Below, piece by piece: positions 24,201-35,946 of a stretch of 64,000 nt of DNA. Both the position numbers and the translations under genes were made by a program. The DNA comes from Termitomyces sp. T153 (Eukaryota; Basidiomycota; Agaricomycetes; Agaricales; Lyophyllaceae): assembly GCA_018296165.2 (NCBI GenBank), contig JACKQL020000016.1, forward strand, positions 124,001 to 188,000, given 5' to 3'. Below the pieces are notes generated by a model that was given only the letters and a program-made list of their open reading frames with translations, made no database searches and was not told where the DNA came from. Position 1 is the stretch's first letter; each line of letters opens with the position of its first letter.

Positions 24201-25340
24201 ATGAGGTGGGACAAGCAGTCTGCTTCAGCTTTAGCTGGGTGGTTAGTAATATCACAGAATTTGTATGCTAGGTTGTTGGCTCTGGTATGCTCCCTTTTTA
24301 GAGCTGTCAGCTCCTTGGTCCACCATCTCTTGCTGAAGGGGCATGGTTTGGACATAGGGACAATATTATCAGCCCCAATCATCTCCTGTATCAACACTGT
24401 CAGTGTCAACACCTTGGTGTGGAACTCATCCTTAGTAGTGATGAGGTGAGCCAGGAAGTGCATGTCAAGTTTCTCCTTTAGAGAATCATTGAAATCATCC
24501 CAGTCAACTTCTTTGAAATTCTTTGTCAGGGGGTGGGTGGAGCAGGGGAGGGAGAGCTCAATGGTCATGGTCATGGGCATGTGATCAGTGTTGGGGGGGC
24601 ATAAGGCAGGCACCACATCACAGGCAATGATGAAGTTGGAGTTGTTCTATCAAAGCTAGACATTGTCAGGTTGGGTCCAGCAGTCTTGGGGAGTGCGGAG
24701 CATGGGGAGCCCTGGTAGGAGAGCAAGTTCCATCTGATATTGAATGAGAAGTCTGAGTAGGGGCTGAATGCTTTCCTCAGAGGAGTTTAGGTGACGATTG
24801 TCAACGGTTTCCCAGATGGGGTGGTGATGGTTGAAGTCACCAAGCCAGAGCATGTGGTCATTCTGTCAGGGGCATATTGACCAGAAAGAGTTTGAGAGGA
24901 AGGCAGCAAGGGCATCAAGTCTGTCATTATTAGTGCAATCATTGTAGATATTGAACAGGGTGAGTGCGCCTTGGTCATTCCTGAAGCAAACAGCCATGAT
25001 GTCCATTGAGGGAACTTTGAGGAAGGTGTATGAGTCTGTGGAGATGTCAGTGTTTATAAGTATGATGAATCACATATGGTTGGCTCCAATGTGTCTATGT
25101 GAGTGGGGGTAGTAGGCCACCCATTTGGGCATAGCCTTAGTGTTGCCTAGGCTGTCAAGATATGGCTCCTGGAGGGCAATAATATCCTAGTCTTTAGAGT
25201 CCACAGTTCTAAGGAGAGCTTCTTGGGCAGTCCCAGACTTGCAGATGTTTTGCTGCTAGATTTGTAGCTATGGCAGTGATGATCTTGAATTTGTCATTGA
25301 GAGAAGGAGGAGAGGGAGCTAGCCTGTGAGGGCAAAGGGG
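21224..25340 (-). pseudogene. LINE ORF2: endonuclease, reverse transcriptase, RNase H, broken
   Basis: In order on the minus strand: the AP-type endonuclease (LWLGDFNHHHPIWE near 24,850 and TDHMPMTMTIEL near 24,590); a linker; the reverse transcriptase with FGGRPGQNTTNAMHTVVAKI near 23,570 and the catalytic FVDD in GFVDDTRFLA near 23,190; and the RNase H, with VYCDGLGYQDG, KAEIVSV and GSDSQA between 22,290 and 22,070 (Asp-Glu-Asp kept). After a stop come LGHLGFHPNECTNELAK and a C-terminal zinc motif (CPHC...HMLFKC near 21,500-21,430). At least several stops interrupt it. ORF2 would nick the target and copy RNA in place. Confidence 0.85.
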
Positions 25341-25527
25341 CCTTGCAGCTAGGTTTCCAGAGATGAGTCAGAGCCACTTGGTATTATCCAAGGCCCAAAG
25401 GCTCTGGGTTTGCCAAGTGGTCTACCTATGGAGTGGGAACAGGGGCAAAATGTGAAAGTTTCTTTGGGTTGGTAGCCCATATGCTTGGGTCCCTGGTGGG
25501 GAAGTAGGGCATGCTGTTCTCTAGATA

Positions 25528-27094
25528 TCAAGTATCTAGATTGTCACAGTGTTTCCTGAAAACTAGGCAGATACAAGATGAACTCATGTGAGTGGAGTCT
25601 GGTCTGCAAGAGACACAGGAGAGGGGTGTCCCTGAGGGGCAAGTATCAAAAGTGTGGTCTGGGCTGGCACAGTGTGAGCAATGGTCTGGGTTCTTGCAGT
25701 TAATGTGGATGTAACCATACTTGTGGCACTTGTTGCACCAGAGCAGTTCCTTGAGGTCCTTGCAGACAACAACCCAGTGACCAGCAACAAACACCCACTC
25801 ACATAGGAGGTGATTGGCAGCTTGGGCTGAGTTACAGAGCACCTTGAGGGAAGCCACCATCTGCTTAGCATGGCAGTGGTCTTCCTTTTTCAGCCATGTG
25901 GCTGAGGTGATACAGCCTGGCTCAAGGCCATTCTCCACTTCAAAAGTAGCAATGTTGGCAGCACTAGAGGAGTCAAAGACCCCCCCACATGGAGCAAAGC
26001 AGACAATAAGAGCATGAGCTTTATCGATGACTTGTGCTGAGGAGCCCAAGCAGGTCTTGGCTACCTTCCAGATGGGGTCATGTGCATGGCTTCTGAACTG
26101 TGTGGCTGACTCTGGTGTGTTGAACTTGAAGGTAAGCTCTGCATTGTAGCCAGGTGATTACATGGATGTGGGTCTTTGCAGGAGTGGGAGGAATTCTGTC
26201 AATGGTTGCTAGGTTTGCTCCAGATTTATTGACTTCTTCCAGGAGTTTGTTAGTGCAGTTATGGAGTTTGGCATTTATGGCAGGGGTGTGTTTGGTGGGT
26301 GCTTGGGCACATGTGGTGTTGATGGTAACAAGGATGGTCTTTGCATTGTAGATGAGCCTTTGCTAAAGGTGGGTGTGCTGAAAGGATGCGGAGGGGCTGT
26401 ACTTGGTAGGGATGTTTGTGGCAGGCTTAGTGCTGGCAATGTTGGTCCAAGTGAGGCAGTTGATAGTGGGCTGAGGGGCTTGGGTGGGTGGAAGGGCATC
26501 GAGTTTGGTGACAATCTTGCTGAGGGAGGAGGACACAGACTCAAGCTGACTTGCTGCGCTTTTGAGGGCTAGCATGGTTTTGGCTTGGGAGGTGCCATTT
26601 GCAGAGATGAAGTCAGTGGACTTGGCAATGTGGAGGGTGATGGGTTTGACACGTTCAAGGACCTTGGACATGATGGTGTTCATGAGGATTTCCAAGAATT
26701 TATTGGTGATGTCATCTTCCAGCAAGAGTGCAACCATGAGGACCATGCTCTTTGCCTCATTCTCAAGCTTTGGTCCCTTAGATGTTATGATAGCAGTCAT
26801 CAGTACTCTTGCAAGCTTTGTGCAGTTGTAGGGTTCTTCTGCAAGGATCCAGCCTTTTATCTCCAACCAACAACATGCATCCATAGCCAATTTGACTAGG
26901 CTGGCATAGCCATTCAGTAAGGTACTGAATTTGGAGCATGTCAGAAGCAGTTGGGGGGGGGTGTCAGGGTCCCAGTGCAACTGACACTCCCAGAGAGAGG
27001 TTTTGGAGATGATCTGGACATCATGCCAGCAGATTGGGGTGGGTTGTGGGTGGAGGAGGGGTGGGTGTAGGGAGTATGAGCTTGATGGGCCCAA
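25528..27094 (-). pseudogene. LINE ORF1 (gag-like, zinc knuckles), broken
   Basis: The upstream piece (27,094-26,363) is helical and Ser/Pro-rich with no named domain (LENEAKSMVLMVALLLEDDI...). The downstream piece (26,049-25,528) carries zinc knuckles. CNKCHKYGYIHINC has the CCHC spacing with Tyr where His is expected, one C-to-T change away. CSHCASPDHTFDTC is intact (CX2CX4HX4C). A third CX2C, near SCVSCRPDSTHMSSSC, follows. ORF1 proteins of this kind bind the element RNA. Stops and a frame change between the two pieces break it. Confidence 0.75.
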
Positions 27095-27200
27095 GATAAT
27101 GCTCAGAGCTTGAATAGATTGCTAACTTAGTCACTAAAACCACCAGGACCCTGAAAGGGATGATGGGGGTTGAAGTTCAAGAAGCGGTCATTCAGTGTCA

Positions 27201-30170
27201 TGTATAATATAATCATCTATGTCCAGAAGAGTATTATTATCTGAGTATAATTCAATAGATTTGTTTTTGAGAATTATATCTTGATATAGTGGATTTTCCC
27301 TTCATTTTTCAACCATAAGAGAAAATTCTAAAATTTATGTTTTCAAACATGAAAAATGTTTCTTAATGCATTTTTCTTGAATTGACTTGGCCCAATAAAA
27401 ACAACTGATAACAGACCATTGATGTGATCAAGAGTTTGAGGTAGAACAGAGGCAGTTGAAACTATATTCATATCATGGGCACATGTATTTTCATGAAAAA
27501 CTCTGGGCTGCTTAGGATCAAATGATTGATGAAGGTGTATGTCATGACCTGCTCCCAGACCACCAGACCTCTTTCCAAGACACCCTGCTCTGCATGAGCT
27601 CCCACCAACACCTCCTGAACTCACCTGACCTTTGTTTACCCATGGCACCTGCTCTGGCTAACACTGACACCTTCCCAGCAAACTCTGACATGTTCTCTGC
27701 AGGCCCCATCACTTCCCTTTCTCCTTACAAGCCCCTGGGCCCCTCCAACACTGTTCCTGATCCTGGCATACATCATTGACCTGTCACCACAACTTGCCTG
27801 ACCAGTCCAGAACATCCTGACAACTCTGGGGCAGCCCATGTTCCCATCAGTTTCTTACTAGTATATCACCATGGCCCACCAACTGATTAGAACCAGCACC
27901 TGTCAACCCTGCACAGCTCCAACAAGCCCCACTGCCAGACCTGCTGTCCCTGGAGAAGGTCCAGTAGTTAGTATATAAGCTGTAGAGCAATATCTATTAC
28001 AGTAGTCTTGATATTGCTAATATTCTCATGTTATGTTCTGTGTTTGTTACATTTCCTAGTTTTGTCTCTGTTTGTATCTCTAGTCTCATGCCTTGTCTCA
28101 ATTCTATTTTGTTCTCATCTCTGTCTTGCCTTGACTCTGTCTTGTCTTGTCTGCTTCTATTTCCTTTATTGTTGCCTGAATTCCTTTTGACTCTAACTCT
28201 GTTATGATCTCTGCTCATCTATTTATGACTCATACATTCATAATTAACTCTGGACCTCACTCTATGCTCAGCTCCAGAACCCATCAATACTAATTAATCC
28301 CCATCAATCCTCAGCCCTGCTCCCATTACTTGCATAGCCTCCACTTGCCCCACACCCTCTATATTCATCTCTGGACTTGTACTTGAGTCTTTCCCAAGCC
28401 CAACTCTCTTTTGCACCTCATCTTAGACATCCATGGACTATCCTGGGCTTGTTAAGACTGCTCTCCTCAGTTCATCCTCACAAGTATCTGAAGTCCAGAT
28501 TACCCCAGAGTGCTAGGTTATAAGTGCAGGACATCATATCTGCCTAGTAAGGACTTGCCCAGTTAAGCTGAACCCTTGTGGTTAGCAGAACCTGACAGCA
28601 TATAACATAAGCACTGTTGCAATAAACAGCACAAGTCATTTCCTCCATCCAAGTGAGATCAGCAAATTGTTTAGGCAATACTCCACAATATAAATGATTA
28701 GCCAAGGCATACTTGGGAATTTGTTTTCTTTGAAGAACAGAATAACAGTCACTACAAATCTGGATTATTGTTAAATCTGATGCAAAACCACAGAGATCTA
28801 ATATTCAGTTATGATAACTATTGAATAATGATGGGAAGATACCATTAAAGTGAGCATCAAATGATTTTAGAAGAAATAAATCCAAAGCCTGAACATCATG
28901 CAAACTCTTGATTGGTATAAGGGTCTGCTGGTGTGCCCAAACAGCACAAATTAGAGGAGGAGTCCAATTTGTAGCAAGATGGTAATTCTATGCACAATTT
29001 AGAATGAGATCATAAGAGGGTACATTTGGCTATGAAGATGCAACATCAGCAACATGTTTAGCACATAGGTCAGCATTAAACCATCTTTGGTTAGCAAGTA
29101 ATTTTTTCAACCTGTTGCACTAAGATTCAGAGCAAGTAGTCAATGTTGTAAACATAGTAGGAGAATATTCTATTTCAAGTAACAATTGAACAGAATCTTT
29201 GAGATTTAAAAGCAAATTAGAGGTAAAAGGCTGCAAGCATAATATGTACTGATGAATAGTAGAAGTTTGACAATGCATAAAAGCAATACAGAGCAAGCTT
29301 GAAAACTTTGAACAATAGCATCCAACATACTGCTATGAGATGTGACAAAGACAGGTATGTGTGAAGGATGAAGAGAACATAGATTTGATTGTAAAATATT
29401 ATTTGAAAAATATTGAGTCGATGACAGAGGGTTGTTTCTATTTGAATTTTTAATGTGTCCTAACAATTGCATTAAGAAAAGCTTATTGCTTTGAAAATCT
29501 GTAGGATGCAATGGTGGATCTTCAGGAATCATGAGAGCCTGAGTGACAATTTCACTGAAAGTATGGACAGCAAGGTGATAAAAACCTGTTTGCTCTGAAA
29601 TAGTGGTCACAGATGAAGGTAACAGTTGATTGATATGACACAGCATAAGATTAAGCCATTAGAGCCTACACTGAAGAAAATGAGCAAGTATAGCATTAAC
29701 AATAGTTTTTCTAAAAGAAGACTTGGGTGTAATGATACCAAATTCAAATGATGTACTCAAATTTTTGCAAGTCAGCTCATTGAGAGATTGAGTGTAGTGC
29801 TTTAAAGTATAATGAAACCAAATTGGGTGGCTAGCATGAAAAGGATAAATGGAGAAGTGGAACAAAAATCTACAGGGATGAAAGTGAGGTGAGCATATAT
29901 CATAATGATCCAAAGTAATAAATGATCTATCACAAAGATTACAAACAATAAAAATATCAGGCTTGTGAGATGTAAGAAATGAAGCAGAAGGCAGTTTATC
30001 TTTGAAAACACTTGCAAGTCAATCAGCCACAGCATCAGGTGTCAGAAAACAGTGAGCATCAGAAAAATATAATGAGTTGAAGAAAATAGGATAGTCATCA
30101 GGAAGAATCTCAACACCAATAGGAGGGCACTCTTTCTCATCCAAAACCCTAGGGACACAACATGGTAATT
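27201..30170 (-). pseudogene. Helitron DUF6570-like N-terminal remnant (interrupted by solo LTR)
   Basis: From 30,170 down: ECPPIGVEILPDDYPIFFNS, LPSASFLTSHKPDIFIVCNL and CNLCDRSFITLDHYDICSPH. Then a long degraded stretch, and near 28,720-28,610 KIPKYALANHLYCGVL-like sequence and FADLTWMEEMTCAVYCNS. These are hallmarks of the domain that precedes Rep in basidiomycete Helitrons. Past the LTR, PKQPRVFHENTCAHDMNIVS and GLLSVVFIGPSQFKKNALRN (27,530-27,350) continue it. There are many stops, so it is not functional. Confidence 0.65.
27540..28597. mobile_element. Old solo LTR, CpG-decayed
   Basis: It starts TGTCATGACC and ends CCTGACA (TG...CA with a 5-bp TGTCA/TGACA inverted end). It matches the CpG-rich solo LTR at 47,076-48,073 along its length, for example agtatataag near 27,972-27,981, tagtcttgatatt, and the tail gcctagtaaggact. 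Positions that are CpG in the young copy are TpG or CpA here. Flanks are gtgta (27,535-27,539) and gcata (28,598-28,602); both derive from gcgta by one CpG change. No internal retrotransposon genes lie beside it. The orientation cannot be fixed from the LTR alone, though the promoter-like TATATAAG suggests plus. Confidence 0.85.
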
Positions 30171-31032
30171 TAGTTAAGGGATACATGAAACAATATGAGC
30201 AAATGATGTAAGATAGACTCTATAAGAAAAGTCACAAAGACAGAGGTGTTGCAAAGACAGAGTGTTGTAGTATAGACTGAATGTTATATAGACTGAATGT
30301 TGTGAAGAGTGAGTGTAAGTAAATACAAACAGTAGTGAGGACTGTTGTAAGGGCAAAAGTGTAAAGAACAATGAGTACACTACAATATATGAACAAAGTT
30401 TTTTTCAGAGATGGTCAGAGCAAGGGTGATGTGTATTTCAAGCAGTTGAATGTTTGAATTATATGTAGAACAATCTAGAATGTTTGAGAAGCTGAATAAT
30501 CCATCATGTGACCTAAAATATGGTTGGCAGGGGCAAACAGCCATTTGTCTGGACATAGAACCCTCTCTTGTTACTTAAGTAAGAGAGTTGGGGATACTAA
30601 CACTAAGATAGGGATCATGTAAAATGTGCTAACAGCATGTGCCAAAGCATGATTCTGCATGACATATTTTGCCAAAATCTTGATGGCACCTTATACAAGA
30701 TGAAATTAAGGATCTGTTTGCACAGATTTCTAGATAAAGTTGCATTTGAGACCTCTATGTGAACCAATTTTGAAAAAAATTGAATTTATGTATGTAGAAA
30801 AAATATAGGCCAGCTGAGTCCACCAGTGCACTATGGGTACCCTATGGCCATGCAACTGGTATAGTTGCAGGAGTCACAACAATATATAGTGCCACAGTTT
30901 TCTGTAGCCCACTGCCAATGGCTGGACCTGGCCAACCAATGGGCACAGCAGGTACACAACAACCTACTATGATTTCATTGCAGGCTGAGATTTCTATCTC
31001 AGCCCTGCCATTTTTATGTGCAATGGAGGTAG

Positions 31033-31491
31033 ATGATAACTCAGTGTGGCACTGATAGAGTTGTTGGCTTCTCCAAGGCAGTCAAACTGCCAGCACCAGC
31101 TTCTTCTAATGTGCCAGGGCATGTTACTAACACCCCTTCTGCAGTGAAAGAAAAAGAGAAGGCAACAGAGTTGCCTTCCAAACCAGTTAAGGGGGATGAA
31201 TTCTCCTTGTTGTTGACCAAATGGAGGATGGTCAAGCACCACCTTTCTGCCAAGAAGAAGGGCATGGGCAAAGTGAAGGAGCTTGAGCCTTCAACTTTGG
31301 CAAATGAGCAGCTCACCCAGCTGCTTGAACAGTTGCACAATGCCAGAGTGCTTGAGGACATTGGAGTTGATGTCCTTGAGAATCCAGTAGTGCAACTGGC
31401 ACTAACTCAAGTTCTGAATCAATTTGATACAGTAAGATCTCAAAGGGACAAGGCCTGTTCAGACCTCTTCCAGTCTGCACTAAATGAGTAG
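31033..31491 (+). CDS. Unknown 152-residue reading frame, possibly pseudogene
   Basis: An open frame of 152 residues. The start is Ala/Pro/Ser-rich (KLPAPASSNVPGHVTNTPSA) and is followed by a charged helical part (LLLTKWRMVKHHLSAKKKGM; EQLTQLLEQLHNARVLEDIG; DTVRSQRDKACSDLFQSALN). There is no recognised domain, signal peptide or membrane segment. It is longer than expected by chance in this AT-rich, decayed DNA, and its composition is protein-like, so it was probably coding. Whether it is expressed is unknown. Confidence 0.35.
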   Translation: MITQCGTDRVVGFSKAVKLPAPASSNVPGHVTNTPSAVKEKEKATELPSKPVKGDEFSLLLTKWRMVKHHLSAKKKGMGKVKELEPSTLANEQLTQLLEQLHNARVLEDIGVDVLENPVVQLALTQVLNQFDTVRSQRDKACSDLFQSALNE

Positions 31492-31656
31492 TGTTCCCTC
31501 CTCAATCTCCTAAGCCAATAAGCCAAAGAAGGTGAATACTAAGCCTTTTGTATTTGTTGAGGGCACCTTGACTCAGAGGGCACCACCAGTGCCCTATGAT
31601 TATATTGTGCCAGCTAGTAATGGTTAGGCAATGGATGTGTGCCCTCACTTTGAAGT

Positions 31657-32190
31657 TTGTTGAGGCTGGCTGCTGCCAAGGCTGGCCCAAAAAAGCCAGC
31701 CAGTACAATGGAGGGAGACAACACTTTGGTTGACTCCACAACTGTGGCCTATTCTAGGAACATGCCTCAGGGTGCTGACATGGAAACAAAGGTCTCCAAT
31801 TCAAGGACCTACACAATCCTGCAGGGGTTACCCTATGCACCTATTCCTATAGTGCATAGAGAGACTAGTGACAAGCAATTCTACATCACTCAGATGCAAG
31901 TCTTCCATGCTGCAGCTAACTTGGCTGCAAATTCTGATTTGGAAGATGATGATGTCAATTCCCAGAGACACATCTTGGAGATCAACAACACATGTCATCT
32001 CAAGAAGAAGCACAATACTAATACCCAGCAGCTGTTACCTCTTAATGCTGGAAAGTCCAAGTTGGACTTTCAGTGGCTGAATGATACAGTGCCTGTCCAT
32101 CTACCAGAATGCTGGGAAACAATCCTAATCCAAGGGTGCTTTGAGTGCCACAATAACTTTAGGGGCATGCTGCACCTTAACTACTATTGA
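31657..32190 (+). CDS. Unknown 177-residue reading frame, possibly pseudogene
   Basis: Open frame in the same segment and strand as the 31,033 frame. It shows YTILQGLPYAPIPIVHRETS, QMQVFHAAANLAANSDLEDD and a C-terminal WETILIQGCFECHNNFRG that might be half of a zinc site (CFEC). Sequence after the stop still reads as protein in pieces, so this is probably the middle of a longer broken protein. No family is recognised. Confidence 0.35.
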   Translation: MLRLAAAKAGPKKPASTMEGDNTLVDSTTVAYSRNMPQGADMETKVSNSRTYTILQGLPYAPIPIVHRETSDKQFYITQMQVFHAAANLAANSDLEDDDVNSQRHILEINNTCHLKKKHNTNTQQLLPLNAGKSKLDFQWLNDTVPVHLPECWETILIQGCFECHNNFRGMLHLNYY

Positions 32191-35100
32191 TCTCCTGGAA
32201 CTGATGGAGTTTTTATCAGTGTGCAATGTTTGGACTCTCATGGCTGTCTCCACATTACAAAAAGTTTGACCAATGGATACCTTGAAGAGTACCCATGAAC
32301 CCTGAGCAGCTCCAGCTGCTCAAGCACATTATAAGTGAGAGGCACCCTCACATCACCATATGCAAGTAGATGTATGCTCTTCTACTGCTCCAGAAGCTCC
32401 ACCAGATCTTCTTTCATCTAATGCCAGACTATTGGGATCATACTATGCATTGAGCAAGGAAGCTGACCCCTACTGAGTTGAAAGGCTCAGCTGCCTTGAG
32501 GGGACCTTCATTGGCTTGTGGTCCCCCTATTGTCCAGGGCATTGGCCATGCTTGGCTGCACTAATAGCAACATCCAGGGAGCAGGACTTACTCAAGCCCC
32601 AATTACCTGGCATTTTGACATAGACATGTGGGTGCAGTATATATTGCACCATGGCCACCCATGTTTCTAAAACCTATATTCAAGTGTGGCATGTCATTGC
32701 ACATAGGCCATCAATCAGTCTTTGGATATATCTTGGGTGATCATGCATGAGCAGCTTATATGCAACTGTTTGCAATGGTTGTTGCACAGCCCCATTAGTA
32801 TGCCAATGCAATCATAGACTACACCTGGGAGACAGGGGCACCATTTGTGCCCTTTACTCTCTTCACATCTATGCTCAGCAGGCTAGATATGCAGCCTGCT
32901 CATGTGTCCAACCTCAGTGAGGTCAAGATGCTACAGCACCTCCTTGTTAATTGCATCATGCATATCCCTATGGAATATGCTACTTGGATCACCAGTGGCC
33001 AAGGAGTACATTGCATTCAGACTTGTTCACCCAAGTGGATGATAAATGTCATTGTTGTCTGGTGCTCTATGGGGAGCAACTAGCACTTCACAGGTATGCT
33101 GGGTGGTACAAACCCACTTCTGACAATTGGGAGTGCTTCCAACTGCTCTTTCAGCTGCTAGAAGCTCAGGAACTTGCATCCCATGTGAGCCACCAAGTGG
33201 CTATAGTTGGTCATAATTACCCACCCCATCCATAGACCAGTTGAAGTAGTACAGGCATCTCTTGCTTCAGTGGAGGCACCTGTAGCTGGCCCTTTTGACA
33301 CTCATCAAGAGCCAGCTATAGCTGCTCCACCTTTGTCAATGCCTGGAAGTTCTTCCAGGCCATCTGTTCCAATGGTTACACCCTTACAGGCCATGGCTAC
33401 TTCAGAGTATATGGAACTGGACTCTCACAAGAGTACTTCTACACTCACATGTGCCAAAGTTTAAGAATGCAGCTACAAAAGCCACATGATCAATCCTCTA
33501 CCTGCTCAGCAGGCTATACAAATGCAGCTACATTTCTATGGCATAGAAGATGTGGCATTGCACAATGTCAATGTGATGATGGACATCTCTATAGCTCCAA
33601 CAGTGTTCACTCAATCCACTGTGGCTCCTACCATGGCCTCTCAATCATCCAGGTATGATCCTTCTACTCTTGTAATTGACTCAATCAACTTACCATTTCT
33701 AAGATGAACTTCTCATTCAAAATGGAAGATGGAATGCAAGGTGGGATCTAGAAGAAAGGGCACTATTGATAAAGAGAAGTACCTCCTGAAGTCATCATTG
33801 CCAACTCAGAGGCAACTGAATTGGTTGCTCCTGGCCCTTTGGATGCAGACATAATGACTAACATGACTACCTCATCTGCTACTGAAGTTGGAACTAGCAG
33901 CTCTACTGATACAGCTGACATCATACCCAAGTGTGGGGCTGACATAACAAGTAACAAGGCAGCCTCATCATCACAGATAAATGATTAAGTGAGATGAACT
34001 ACTACTAGTAGTTTACTATGTGATACAAACTACATGGGCAAATAACCTACCCACCCCTTCATTGCCACTAGAGCATGCACTTGGGCACATGCACTGGTAT
34101 GAACTCAGCCCAATCAACACTCATAGGACTGACTGGTCCTACCTCAGATCTACCAAGGTAGGGACCATTCAATGGCCCCAGTGCTATTTTGTAGTTGAGA
34201 TGCCATATCCCACTCCCTGTTTGTTTTCTCTACCCATATATGAGACTGTTGACAGTCTCAAAGGGGAGTATGTAATGAAGCATCCATGAGACCTCATTTT
34301 TACTATGATTATCTACTTGTTCCTATCTATATATTATGCGACGACGGACGTGGGAAAGTGGCTGTGTGGATGACTTTTTGGGATTCTGCTGAAGTAAGCC
34401 TGACTAATGCTGACCAATTCTTACATAAGAATTGCCTTTTAAGGTAGCTGGCTCTTTATTCACACTTTGAATAAGGAAAAACAGACAGCTTTGGTAGATA
34501 GCATGAATGTATTGTTTTTTCAAGCCATTAAGATTGATATTTCAGGTAATTTTCAGCCTTTTTCAGGCATTACTTATGTGAAATGTACTGTCTTTTAATG
34601 TACCTCTTCAAGCAACACTTCTGGCTGTTCTTTGGGAGAGAAAGAAAGTCCAGAACAATCACATCCATGATCACAAATGGCTAAAGAAGTGGTATAAAAT
34701 GTTTCTTTAACTCTTAAAGGCTTCTACTTATTCTTTGGAAAGGAGAATAGTTGCCCAGTGTATATCTCTAGGCAACTATGGTTCTTGAGGGACTTTGAGA
34801 GGTTTATGACATACAGTATGTTTTGACTATAAATCTGACTTGAATTTGATTGCTGATATCCCCTAACTTGGAATGTGTATTCTGTGATGTTAGGTAGTAC
34901 CAACATTGAATTGTAAATTCAAATCCTTGACCAAACAAAGTGAAGCTATACTTGGACTGTGCTGATAGCTGTTTGCTGGCTTTCTGATTTCAAGGTGTAT
35001 GGTTCAGACTTGAAAGTGTGAATTCTTATAATTTTACAGTAATCAGTTCCTTATGTCTTAGAGTCAACTTACTCCTGATCATCTCCAACTTTTCCTGCTC

Positions 35101-35946
35101 TCAATAGATATTTGACTACATTATGACAGCCTCTAAGAAAAGGATGGTGGATTTAATTTAGTATGCTACTATTGGTGAAGAGAGCATTGAAGATTACTTT
35201 GAGATAGAAAAAGTTTCAGAAGGCAGTATTAATATAGAATGTGAAAAGTTGATGGTCCTCTGTTAAGGAACAGGAGGTTTTTTGGTCACTACTAATAGCT
35301 GTAGGCTAGGTCCTGTTTCTGAGGATCCACAGGATTTCTGATTTGAAGGTGTATGGTTTGTGATTAGATAATTGTATAGTCAGATATATCAAGTTGAAGA
35401 CAACAGATGAGTGATGTCAAAGGTCTGATTGCTAAGTATTAGTATCATTTAGTGATACCAATAATGAGATTGTAGATATCTCATTACTCAGACTGCTTTC
35501 CCTAATTTGTTTCTCTTTAGTATATTTTGGTGTCCAAAAATTGTCTAACATGCTCTTCAAAGTGCATGAGTAATAAGAGTATAGAAGGTGGAGGAGACTT
35601 TGATTGATCAATAATTCTAAATGTTCAAGTATATTATAGATGATCTATTAATGTTAATCACTTGCAAGAGTTGGAATATTGAAAATCTAACCAAGCAAAG
35701 TGAGGTTTGGTCTGGATTTCAGTATTATGTTAAAAATAATGGAATACTTATAAAGGAAAGTTCATTTGATTGAGTGAAATATAATTGAAATCATAGTAAA
35801 GACTTATGTTTACTAATATTGACAATGACAGGACTATCAACACATTGATTTAAAAAAGAAAGACCAAAGTCAGCTTTTGTTTGGTTAGGTCTGGGATAAA
35901 AGACAAACTGAGGTTGAGTTTGGATCTTGGCATTGAGTTGACAAAA

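Larger units (their letters stand above)
20881..27188 (-). mobile_element. Decayed full-length Tad1/I-type LINE retrotransposon
   Basis: The element is 6.3 kb on the minus strand. It is bounded by the 12-bp duplication attcagtgtcat (20,869-20,880 and 27,189-27,200) and ends in a short poly(A), read as T at 20,881-20,888. From 5' to 3' it holds an ORF1 with zinc knuckles (27,094-25,528), an AP-type endonuclease, a reverse transcriptase, an RNase H and a C-terminal CCHC. This is the fungal Tad1/I-clade layout. Frames are broken repeatedly and CpG is almost gone, so it is inactive. It inserted into the older Helitron. Confidence 0.88.
18850..30400 (-). mobile_element. Fossil Helitron (minus strand), split by a LINE and a solo LTR; helicase missing
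   Basis: Three separated minus-strand pieces form one decayed Helitron protein region: 28,598-30,170, 27,201-27,539 and about 19,000-20,868. Removing the LINE (20,881-27,188 plus one 12-bp duplication) and the solo LTR (27,540-28,597) puts them back in order and in frame at the LINE junction (DDYIIHDTE then LSVKTAFDSE). Recognisable parts are a DUF6570-like block (YALANHLYCGVLPKQFADLT), a Helitron N-terminal helicase-like block (LLPGMFPTLFPYGCAGFDDP) and the Rep region (GQWHAYFLIWL). The PIF1-type helicase that should follow is absent; sequence of Helitron character stops near 18,950. Outer ends are estimates, as no terminal motif is clear. Confidence 0.7.
30400..34325 (+). other. Unclassified element or host-derived segment with unknown reading frames
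   Basis: This 3.9-kb CpG-poor stretch has long plus-strand frames that match no family I know (see the entries at 31,033 and 31,657). A degraded continuation around 32,350-33,230 still shows protein-like stretches in changing frames (LMPDYWDHTMH; FTLFTSMLSRLDMQPAHVSN; HIPMEYATWI; WECFQLLFQLLEAQELA). No reverse transcriptase, transposase, helicase or terminal repeat is seen. A short palindrome (ctctcttgttacttaagtaa...) lies near 30,568. It could be a captured host gene, part of the fossil Helitron, or an unknown element. Confidence 0.4.

Noticed and set aside
27997..28218. Charged minus-strand frame (RVKRNSGNNKGNRSRQDKTE)
   Set aside because: It lies inside the solo LTR and comes from a pyrimidine-rich tract; the homologous young LTR has no such frame.
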